Positions 51,753 to 61,388 of a stretch of 64,000 nt of DNA are shown piece by piece. The position numbers and the translations under genes are program-made. This DNA comes from Whalleya microplaca (Eukaryota; Ascomycota; Sordariomycetes; Xylariales; Xylariaceae), in contig MU385752.1 of NCBI GenBank assembly GCA_022497155.1, positions 1 through 64,000 on the forward strand, written 5' to 3'. The notes under the pieces are model-generated. The model saw only the letters and a list, made by a program, of their open reading frames with translations. It was not told the DNA's origin and did no database searches. Position 1 is the first letter of the stretch; each line of letters starts with the position of its first letter.

Positions 51753-51800
51753 CCATACAGCACCCCACCCCGGACAGCCCTTAACGCCGGGACCGCAAAA
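51753..51800 (+). repeat. Left terminal inverted repeat, transposon copy 2
   Basis: About 48 bases (CCATACAGCACCCC to the A run), the inverted partner of 53,955-54,002 with one mismatch visible (ttaac against gttga). It matches the copy 1 left end except catacag/catatag. Confidence 0.9.
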
Positions 51801-53954
51801 AAATAAAGCCTTACACATAAACACCTGTAATAGTAAAATCTGTAACTAAATAAGGAAAAATAATAATAATATACAAAATATACTGTTTTGTAGCGTTTTT
51901 TAAGCTTATTTATACAGCCTAGCTGGCATTTTAATAGACCTTCCCGATCGGCTATATTTAGGTAGTAAAATAGCTTAAATTTCGTTTTCCTTATCTACCT
52001 CCTTATCTACTTTTTTATCTACGTTTTCTTTTATAACTACCGGCTCTAAAGCTGATTCTAATGCCTTACCGGATCTCTTTTGCTATAAAAGGATTTCCCT
52101 AAAACTTATAAAGCGGCGATTCGGATTAGGGATCTTACGGCGCCTCTTGGGGCAAAAACGCTCGATTTAAGCCTTAAAGTTGCTAATTTGCTCGTCTCTA
52201 AGCCTAATTTCAGACTTAGTTTTAACAAAAGCCTTAAAAAGTTTCCTAAAAGTATTACGGGTCTATAAAGAATAAAAGTAAGCAATATTTTATAGTTGGC
52301 GGCGTATAATAGGTATTTTAAGATTTTTTTTAAAGGCTATTAATTCTCTGCCCTCGATATTAAAAGATTTATACCTTTTAATAGGAATTTTATCCTATTA
52401 AATTTCCTTATAAAAAAAAGCTTTATTACAATTAATTAGCTAGTTTTCTATAACTTTAAAGCCAGTCTAAATATTTTATTTTATTAATATAGACTATCGG
52501 GTTTTAGCGTAATAACATAAGAAATTTAACTTATTAATAGGCAAAGCATTAATTAAAGATACTATTTAAGCCAAATATTTACGATAATGTGCTTTTAGAA
52601 AATTAAAAAAGCTATTATTTAAAGGCTGGAAGCCGTAAGAAATATATGTAAAAAAAAAATAAAAAAAAATGTTATTAATAAAACACTCTTTTATAAATTT
52701 GTCTTATAATAAAGGTATATTAATATATAGCCGTAAAAAATTTAAAAGAAATTAAAAAAATCAGAAACCAACTAAAATCGACAGAAAATTGAAAATAACT
52801 TATAAACGTATAACTTCCGTAACTATTAAAAATTAATAAGCGTAATTTATTATTATATTCCTTTATATAATCGGTTTAAAAAATATATATATTCTTTAGT
52901 TATTTTATAGCAATCTCGTTATTAAATTACTTTTTTAGCAAGTAAATAAAATACTAATTAAATATATTACGAAATTTAGTAAGGAATTAAGCTGCTTAAA
53001 GCTCTTTTCTTTTAAAAATAATAGCTAGATCGATAGCTTTACTTATTACGCTAATACATTCGATAAAAGAGATTTAGGCACGCGTTTGTAGGCTTTTTAA
53101 ACTAATTTTATACGTTATAAAACTGTTAAGTACTAATCTATCGATTTCTGTCAATTTTATTAGTTTTTAAACTTTAAAACGTTATTTTTTAATATTAAAC
53201 TGTAGCTAACTATTAGTCCCCTTTCGTTAACGTTATATATAAGTTTAAGGCGTATAAACTTATATTAATATTCCCTAATATTAAAAAACCAGTTAACGGC
53301 TTTTAAAATAAAGTAATTAAAGCGTGCTACTTTAGTTTTACGCCCAATTTTAATATAAATCGAAAGATTACGCTTTTTAAAAGCTTTAATTTAATATTTA
53401 CCGACAGGAATAAAATTATCGTTAAAGTTTAAGAAATCTTAAGTAATAAACCGTATAACATTATGGCTAGGTGTAAATTTAAATATTTCCTAATATAATA
53501 TCTACTTAGCTAGCGTATATTTCTATTTTTTCGTCAATTTTATTTTCTAAATGACGTCTGTAGCTAATACTCTGCCAAAAAAGCGTGCGAAAAAGGTAGA
53601 TCGAGGAATGCCGTATACGCCGGAAGATCGACAAATTAAAAAGCTATTATTAATAACATCTAATATGGCATTAGCCATTTTATCTTCTGAATAAAAAGGC
53701 ATTATAAAAAAAAGTGGTTATATTAAGTTATAAATAAAGGAGAACGAAAGTTATAGAAAGGTTAAAAGTCTGATTTTATATATATTTCATTTCGCGAAAT
53801 CACCACTAAAAAAAATTCCAATCAGTACGAAAAAATCACAGACTATATATTAATTAATAAATAATACAATTCTTAAAACAGCAGTGTTTTAACTTAAAAC
53901 GTGGCTTTATTTCGTATAAGTAAAGTTAAAGGGTTTGTGTGGAAGCTCGGTTTT

Positions 53955-54002
53955 TTTTGCGGTCCCGGCGTTGAGGGCTGTCCGGGGTGGGGTGCTGTAT
54001 GG
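53955..54002 (-). repeat. Right terminal inverted repeat, transposon copy 2
   Basis: It reads from the T run through gcggtcccggcgttgag to gtgctgtatgg, then TA. It is the inverted partner of the left end. Confidence 0.9.
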
Positions 54003-55742
54003 TACCAACGATAGTAGCACCAAAAACGAGCTTGCTTCCAATGACTTAAAGCAACCGGGAAGGAATCGGGTAGTTGTAGATAGGCCACTATGTTACTCAT
54101 TTACGGGAAGAACTAGAACTAGGTCACAATATAGTGACGCATTGTCTTTTGCTAGCGAGCGTAGTCCAGAGGCTGAAGAAAAGCAGAAAACAGTTTGGTG
54201 GAAGAGATCACCATTCGGATCGTCGGGCCACCATAGGAAAGACTCTGGTTTCAGCAACAATGAAGTGGACGATGGGCCCTCTGATAACTGGGCCACCGCG
54301 GAGGATAACAATCCTGTTGGTAATAATTCCGTCACACCCCTTGTCGAGGCATTAGAACTCGCACTAACAAAGAACTAGAAAATCAACAACAGCCCAAGTC
54401 GACGGGAGACTCGACTTCACTTGAGAACGGACGATCGAGGCAAGATGGGAGCGAGGACGATCAAATGGGACGCAAACCGGCAGCAATTTTGGCTTCACCT
54501 CCTGGTCAAACCTCGGTAACTGATATTGACTCTGGCGGGGCTCTCACAGGGCCATCGCATTCAGATCGTCAATCTTCATATCAAGATGTTCATGATTCTT
54601 TAACATCATTAAGCCGCACTCTGGAAATGTTGACAAGAGAAAGCCCTAAAACGCAAGCCCAGCGTCCAGCCGGTCATAACTTCAACCTGGGGGGTTTGCT
54701 TCCTCTTGCGCAACCGATGATGCAAGGGTTTCAACATCCCCTGCCTGTCGAGAATCAAACTGTTGAAGGCCAGGACGAACTATTTGATGACGATACATCT
54801 GCATCTACTTCAGGCGACTCCCAAGATCATGAAGAGCCTGTCAATCAGTCATCTTCAGAGTATGATGATGAATCAAAGATGCCAGCAGCGAATATCAAAA
54901 GTTCGAATAACGAACTGGACAAGAACGTATCACAGAAGACCACACCGAAAGGTCCATCAGATGGTGAGCATGGGCAGCCCGAATACCCACCAGTGAAAGA
55001 GTCGTTCCAAGATATCGGTTTCCAGATCAGGGAAGGTGCCAAGGCCCGCGGCCTTGTACGCGATGATAAGAAGACGAATCTTCAAGAGACGAGTCCTTCC
55101 ACTCTCGCAAGTGAGAGTCTTGCCACCCCTGAAAGCCTCGAAATTAGACCAAGTGGGAACGCGCCTTCACAGGCAACATTTCGCTCTACGCAGCCTCAGC
55201 TAGAACAAAAACCACCGGCAATAGATATTGCAACTATGAAGTCCTCATCACGCAGGCGAAGAAACTTCACACCGAGGTCAGCAGACCGCGAGAGCGCACC
55301 ATTACGGGTTCCATCTCCACCAACCAGCAAGCATGGACAGCAGCCTATCGACACCAGTACACATCTGGAAGACAACGTGTGTGCTGGTAACTATACCCAC
55401 AGCCCCGAACTGGGCTCGCTAGACCCTGGGTCTGAGGCTGAGGCTGAGGCTGGAATGCTACCGTACATCCCGGCCCTCCTCCCGCGGCGCCCAGAGCCAA
55501 GCCTACCGAGATCCCACCGCATCCCCAAGCTGCAGCCGAAGAAGACGGCTCGGAGGAGCAGCAGTGTCGAGTTGCGACCTAGACGGCCCAGGTCTACGAG
55601 CCGACGGAGGAGCTTTTCGGTCCAGAAGCCACGCGGACTAGTGAAGCGTGGTCGCACGCGGTGGAGGGAGGGCGAGGAGGATGGTGGTGCTGATGCTGAG
55701 GAGCCTGGTGTCCGGTTCAAGAATGCTGCGCAGGAGGCTTGA

Positions 55743-56500
55743 CGATGGTGTTTGGGCTTCCTGCAAAGGGGTTGTTGTTGGGAAGCGTGAATGTATGATC
55801 GTAAACCTTGAGAGATGTGTGATGTAGCTGAGACGTATGAATAGGGGTAATTGCCATACTGAATAGCTCATATGGGATTTGATGTGCCAGTCTGTGATAA
55901 CCTGTAGATATTTATTCGATAAGTGGACATGCTCTCAAAAGCTCAATCGGACTCCTCGTCTCCCTTTCTCATATAATCATCTTCAGTGAAACCTTAGATG
56001 AAGAAGACAACCAATAACAGCATGCGTATAAGCCATATATACACACATGTGCATATGCATAATGCTCGACTTTCATGTATGGAACCTTAGTCAACAGAGA
56101 ATGCAGGTTCCAGGTTGTACCTAGATTGACAGTGCAGCTCCTCTCTCTCCTATCAGCGAGTTCTGTATGGCTGATATCTGGGGTAGCTATCGTCAGCGGC
56201 TGACCCATGTCCGGGAGTCTCCGAGCAGACATGGCTAATCTCGATCGCACAACCTTGCACAACATATCGTGAGTTATCCTACCATTGGACCAGCGCGCTG
56301 GGACTCTCCTGGGTTTGAGATTATGATATGTCTGTGATCAGTCACTGATATGCAACTTGCGGTACCATAGACGCCTACATCTTCTGCCGTATTGACTTCT
56401 GCTGTTTCCTTGACATATATCCGCGCATGGTGGTTTGACCAACAGGTGAACTAATTGCTCAGTAGATGATCTTGCTGCGATATAGGACCCACGACACACG
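55743..56500. other. Intergenic between coiled-coil and permease genes
   Basis: About 760 bases holding the 3' end of the coiled-coil gene and the permease promoter. No conserved frame, RNA or repeat was recognised. Confidence 0.5.
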
Positions 56501-57977
56501 ATGGCTGATAATACTTACCATCCGGGCCACAACTCGGAGGAGAAAATCGACCCACCGGCCTACAATACCATCCCACAGGACGCAAGCGTCCCTGTGGAAC
56601 AGCAACAAGCAGAAGAGGGATCCACGGGTCCGGGACTGCCAGATGACGTATTCGGACCCGAGGAGGGTCACGATATCAAGTATAAGACGCTGAGCTGGCC
56701 GCTGGTCGCCGTCCTCATGATCACGGAGATCGTGTCGAACGGGGTCCTCAGCTTGCCCAGCAGCCTAGCAGCAGTGGGCGTAGTACCCGGCGTCGTCGCC
56801 ATCTTCTTCCTCGGCGCGTTCGCGACGTATACGTCTTGGGCGCTTGTCCAGTTCAAGCTGCGACACCCAGAAGGTGCGTAGGTAACCCGGCTCGAAATAG
56901 CGGTAGGTATATGAGGCCTGCCTGCTGATGATTGAAGTGCACAACATGGGCGATGTGGGAATGATTCTATTTGGCCCGATTGGTAGAGAGATATTGGGTG
57001 GCGGAACCATCCTCTTCGCCGTTTGCGCCACTGGGTCGCAGATCCTCGCCGGTCAGCTCGCGTTGAGCGTTCTTTCGGCGAGTAAGCTGTGCGCTCTGGC
57101 TTTCGCCGGCATCTTCTCGGCCGCTATCACAATCACCAGCTTTCCCCGGACGTTAAATAATCTCGGCTGGCTGTCGGTTGTCGGCGGTATCTCCATTATC
57201 GTCGCGGGGATCGTCGCGATGGCCGGAGCCGGGGCCCTTCCTGTGGATCCCGGCAACGTATCGATTGCGGTCACGACGGAGTTTACCTCGGCGTTCGTCA
57301 GCATCACTAACCCCGTGTTCGCATACGCCGGCCACTACATATTCTTCATCCTGATCTCCGAGATGAAACGACCACAGGACGCGATGAAGGCAGCCTGGAC
57401 GCTGCAGATCGTGGCGACCACCTTCTACATCGCATTCGCCGTCGTGACGTACTGGTACGTCGGCCCCGGGGTCTCGAGCCCGAGCCTTCTTAGCCTCAGC
57501 CCGCTATGGTCCAAGATCTCGTTCGGGCTCGCGATCCCCAACTTCTTCATCGGGGGCAGCCTGTACAGCCACACGGCGGCCAAGATCGTCTTCGTGCGCG
57601 TCTTCCGACGGAGTCGCCATATCCACTCACACACGCTCACCGGCTGGGGCGTGTGGACTGTGCTCATTCTTGTAGTCAATGCCGCGGCGTTCGTCTTCGC
57701 GGTTGGGATTCCCAGCTTCAACTACCTGGTCGGCATCACGGCCTCGTTGTTTGCTGCTTGGTACACGTACGGTCTTGCTGGTGTGTTTTGGCTCCACGAC
57801 ACGTACCATTTCGAGGGTGGCTCTCGTGCGTTATTCGAGCGACCCTTCATGTTCACCGTTAACATACTTACCGTTCTGGCTGGTGGATTTATATGTGTGG
57901 GCGGATTGTATGCTACGATAGTAGCTCTGCGAATGTCGGCGAAGGCTGGTGAGCTACAGACACCATTCCAGTGTTGA
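56501..57977 (+). CDS. Amino-acid permease, Aa_trans family
   Basis: Two exons (56,501-56,873 and 56,938-57,977) with a 64-bp intron give 470 residues. A hydrophilic N-terminal tail of about 60 residues is followed by about 11 hydrophobic segments. The first is preceded by the family hallmark KTLSWPLVAVLMITEIVSNGVLSLP (split here: KTLSWPLVAVLMI, TEIVSNGVLSLP). HNMGDVGMILFGPIGREI begins exon 2, and NPVFAYAGHYIFFILISEM is typical of fungal neutral amino-acid transporters related to the Neurospora N system protein (PF01490). It is expected at the plasma or vacuolar membrane, moving amino acids with protons; the substrate cannot be told. The frame is intact, and the exon junction codon GAA|GTG keeps phase. 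Confidence 0.88.
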
Positions 57978-58565
57978 ACTTCACCCCTGCCATCAATGCC
58001 AACGACACGATGGCCGTAGAACACCTTTAAAGACTTCAACGTGAGTAGAAATACGTTATTAGTATAAGTCTATTTGAGTTAAACTATGACACGGTGTACG
58101 TAGAAGGCTGTGCTGGTTTGCACTTTGTTGCAACCGTATCACCACATCCGGACTGAAAACTCCGGTTTACATCATTGGGTGCAGAACGTAACCGAACAAC
58201 GTCGAATCGATTCCCCCAGAATCGTCCGGTCTTCAGATGAATTGCAGATGTGTAAATTCTATTTAGGAATTACTGCTTGCTAGTGAGGTCATCGGCGCCG
58301 CGCTCTGACGTTTGCTACCCATGACGTCACTACCTACTGCCCTGGGATGCCTTAATACAAACACAAGCTCTGAGCTTGTTAAGGATTTTAAGCAATACAA
58401 ATCGTGAAAGTTGTTTCATCTCCTCTTGATAAATTCATTACGTCTCAATCAATACATCTGAACAGGACGACTAAACAGCCTGACACTCATCTACACTCTG
58501 TACCTACTGGTCAACCATCTACTACACGTCTTCGATCACCTTTACACCAAAAACATACAACTAAA
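57978..58565. promoter_or_regulatory. Upstream region of the LEA-like gene
   Basis: About 590 bases between the permease stop and the next ATG. It holds a perfect CRE palindrome (58,322-58,329) and probably the 5' UTR from about 58,400. An in-frame extension to 58,404 is possible but starts without ATG and is low-complexity, so it is taken as leader. Confidence 0.45.
58322..58329. promoter_or_regulatory. CRE/ATF site (TGACGTCA)
   Basis: A perfect eight-base palindrome about 237 bases upstream of the LEA-like start codon. A half site (TGACG) lies near 58,307. In fungi, Atf1/CRE-type bZIP factors at such sites mediate stress and conidial gene expression, which would suit the hydrophilic product. 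Function is inferred. Confidence 0.5.
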
Positions 58566-59084
58566 ATGTCTTCAAAAGCACCATCTGAGGGCACTAAGGT
58601 GACCGCAGGCAAGAATGCCCCCACCATTCACGAGGCTCCTGGCGCCGTAGCTGCGGACTCGCTAGCGGCCGAATCGCAGGCCTTCCAGCAAGCAAACAAG
58701 GCAGAGCCGCAATCCCTTCCTCACGAGAACCTAACTACCACGACATCTAAGTCACACTCAGGCAGTGCCGCCGGCAAGAGCAGCGGCACCTCCACCTCCA
58801 CATCCCAGGCAGGCACGGCGCCCAGCTACGTGCAGAACCTCTACCACCAGGACCCGAAGGGCCCGCACGGCAAGAACCTGAAGGAGGACGAGAGCATCGC
58901 GACCGAGGACCGCAACAAGAATGCCAGCTTCTCCGAGTTCGGCACTAAGAACGACCCCGGCGCCGCTGCCGAGCGCAAGTTCCAGCTCGCCGACTCCGTG
59001 CCGGCGGGGTCCTCGGGCGCGCGCGAGACACGCGGGGATGGGAAGACGGCTTTCGATGTGCTCGGATCGGAGCGGGAGGCGTGA
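58566..59084 (+). CDS. Small hydrophilic, LEA/SMP-like fungal protein
   Basis: Single exon of 172 residues, beginning MSSKAPSEGTKVTAGKNAP at the first ATG of the frame. The protein is rich in Ala, Ser, Lys, Glu and Thr, has no cysteine, membrane segment or signal peptide, and should be largely disordered. The segment AADSLAAESQAFQQANKA looks like seed-maturation (SMP)/LEA-type repeats found in fungal proteins. A conserved-looking C-terminal half has FSEFGTKNDPGAAAERKFQLADS. A stress or desiccation protectant role is a guess from composition, weakly supported by the upstream CRE site. Confidence 0.7.
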   Translation: MSSKAPSEGTKVTAGKNAPTIHEAPGAVAADSLAAESQAFQQANKAEPQSLPHENLTTTTSKSHSGSAAGKSSGTSTSTSQAGTAPSYVQNLYHQDPKGPHGKNLKEDESIATEDRNKNASFSEFGTKNDPGAAAERKFQLADSVPAGSSGARETRGDGKTAFDVLGSEREA

Positions 59085-61388
59085 AGGGTACGGAATCTGT
59101 GCGTGGGTTCCGGGGAAGTTTTTATGTGAGGAGGTCTGGCTATAGATCAAGTACCTAATCATGGCGCGGATTGGCGCTACACATAGATAGGTCAATGACT
59201 ATGGGTCAGTGAATCCATTGTACATCTTGATATTATAATTCTCTGGCATTTTCATCATGTGTCTTATGCATTAATGTGAGGTGTGTAGAGTCAGTAAGTT
59301 GTATTGGTGGAGTAAGGGGCCATAAAATCAGAGCATCTGTAGGTGAGATATGATTCCTCTAATCCATTATACTGCTGCAAAATTAGGTGCTGGTATGCCA
59401 CACTCATAACCTACGTTCGTTCCTACATGTATCGAATTTCAAAGAAAATCCTTGCCCAGTTGGTACATCACTGATATGGAAATCCTCATCGTCCTACGGG
59501 GCTATTACGAACGAGAACCTGTTGTCATTACCTACTTCCATTGAAGGTTCTAACAGGTTCACAATTCTCTACCCAGATGAATGTATCAATTTAATATTTA
59601 ATCCTTCCAATTCCAGTGGATGTAAAAGCTGAAAGTAAGTAATGAAGCCGGACTTCGAATATCTGTATCTCTACAGTCAAATACGGTTGCGTCTTGGCAC
59701 TTAAGAGTATGGAAACTTCGTATGTCCGCGTCGTTTCGAGGTTCTCGATGGACCTGAGCGCCTTCCCCGACGTTTATCGTAGCTTTAATACTAACCTTTA
59801 ATTTCCATATAAAATAGACATCAATATATCAATGGCGTGTATCTACCTAGAGGCGCTCATGGACAGCGTTGCCATCTAATCAATTTTAAGTCAAACCACT
59901 CACTCTACTTAACTTGAATCAGTTCAAATGGAATAATTCAACTAATTGAACTTCCGTTTTGGACTGGTAATATCCACAGCTTGATTTGATTAGTAGACCC
60001 CTATATTACCCCTAAAGCCACCCCTGAAGTTACCCTTGACATCGCCCCTTAAACTTCCTGAACCACTCAGATTTTCCGAATCTCCTTTTTGTGATAGCAC
60101 TTACCACGGGAAGCGCAACTAGGTGACATATAACCGTAACTGTAATAAAAGCACAACGTGAGGAGCAAAGATCCAGCGGTGCGTGGCAGCGCTCTGACTT
60201 GAGAAAACTTCCTCGACTCGTAGTCGTTAGCTTATTTACAACACACCCTTTGAGCACCCAAGAGTTCAAGGACAAAAATCAATGATCCGACATAGAAAAA
60301 TTGTCAAATGAGGCTCATGTCCATGATGATAGTGATCAAAACCTTACAAGGGGTATTAGCATAGGAATAACTGCTGAAAAATACCAGGAAATTATCGTGA
60401 TGGATGACTTACATGATGAAAAGTAATCTCAATATTTCGAAAGGTATCCTGAGATCCAAACCAATTAGTTATCTGACTTGACGAGACACTGCTCATGCTA
60501 TAGTCAAGTCTATGGCGCTTAATCTAACTCTTATGAGAGATATACTACACTGTGTCCTACTTCTATCTCTATCGAACTGAGGGTCAAGGACTGGTATACT
60601 TAGTACAAGGCATATAGTAGCATTATACATATATCAGGCCATTTGCCACTCTAAAATACCTGAACCTGAAGCCGATCAAGTCTTATTAACCCTGTATCTC
60701 AACAATCTCTATACCATTACGGAATTACAATTGCATTATACCTAAGGGTGCATAGTTGTCTACATAGTCCCCCCTCTAATATTCCGTCGGCAGTATGATG
60801 AAGTTATAGGACACGCGTATTACCTAAGTCCCGCTAGGAACCTGCGTGATACATCTCGATGCTATAATGACGCGAGATGACATGAAGATTTCAAACGCAT
60901 TGCAGTATCCTTCTTATTAGCGTGGACACGGTCATGTCAATGAGTTGCATCCAGTTACGGAAGAATATCCCTGCTTTCTGTTACACGGAATGGGACAACG
61001 GAAGCGGAAAAATGCTGCCACGGACAATTTTTATCCGGAACTACGGCAAAGGGAACCGGCTATCACAAACATGGAAATGTGTCCTAGTCATTTAGCCTCT
61101 CACTGCCAAAAAGGGCCCCGAGAGTTGTTGAGCATGTTATTGCGTTACATCACTGCATTGTACTTTGGTGGTTACGTAGCATCGCAAGAGTATTTTCTTC
61201 TAGGTCTATGATATTCTACTGGAGCATGTGAAAACCTGCGGCAATTTTCTCCGATATCCTGGAATCTGAGCGTCGTCATCACCAGCAGTCCCTATTTCCA
61301 CAATTCATCACCGGCCTCGATTAGGTACCGCCCAGCCATTATCAATTAAAATCTCTTTGAGCCTAATACAACTGTTGAGGTAAACTAA
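59085..61388. other. Gene-poor intergenic region
   Basis: 2.3 kb without a supported gene. Bases 60,574-60,705 are a diverged copy of 28,521-28,652. The short frames here (such as 60,030-60,275 minus and 60,945-61,211 plus) show no recognised domain. It ends at the 3' end of the ABC transporter gene. Confidence 0.5.
60574..60705 (-). repeat. Diverged copy of the pseudogene start region
   Basis: About 130 bases (gaactgagggtcaaggactg to ttattaaccctgtatctcaa) align with 28,521-28,652, with scattered substitutions and small gaps. The source covers the first codons and upstream region of the membrane-protein pseudogene. Similarity stops at once on both sides, so only a fragment was copied or retained. 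Confidence 0.7.

Larger units (their letters stand above)
51753..54002 (-). mobile_element. Fot1/pogo-type DNA transposon, copy 2, inserted in a coding exon
   Basis: 2,250 bases with inverted ends CCATACAGCACCCC, flanked by TA on both sides (51,751-51,752; 54,003-54,004). Minus-strand remnants of the transposase: VYGIPRSTF at about 53,600-53,645 (psq-type helix-turn-helix), RLLIFNSYGSY at 52,811-52,842 (DGHGSH in active relatives), and FQPLNNSFFNFLKAHYRKYL at 52,569-52,638 (QPLD..VF..LK..YR in relatives). Both catalytic Asp positions read Asn, so the transposase is dead. Domain order, size and TA target identify the pogo/Fot1 branch of Tc1/mariner. It is slightly less mutated than copy 1. Confidence 0.92.
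50527..55742 (+). pseudogene. Coiled-coil protein gene split by a DNA transposon
   Basis: Exons: 50,527-50,967; 51,033-51,513; 51,585-51,752, interrupted, resuming at 54,005-54,319; then 54,379-55,742. Introns of 65, 71 and 59 bp have GTAAGT, GTACGT and GTAATA donors, and the last has a CTAAC branch point. Omitting the transposon (51,753-54,002) and one TA gives exactly 923 codons without a stop. Across the insertion the frame passes from HSRPT to NDSSTKNE. The N-terminal 150 residues are a charged coiled coil (REARRRREDEELRKRK region). The rest is low-complexity, Ser/Pro/Lys-rich and probably disordered, ending in an Arg/Ser-rich tail (RPRRPRSTSRRRSFSV). I do not recognise the family. As it stands, translation would end inside the transposon unless the element is spliced out. 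Confidence 0.8.

Noticed and set aside
51753..54002. Reading the insert as a large spliced intron
   Set aside because: Its ends are inverted repeats with a TA duplication, not GT...AG, and it has a full second copy elsewhere.
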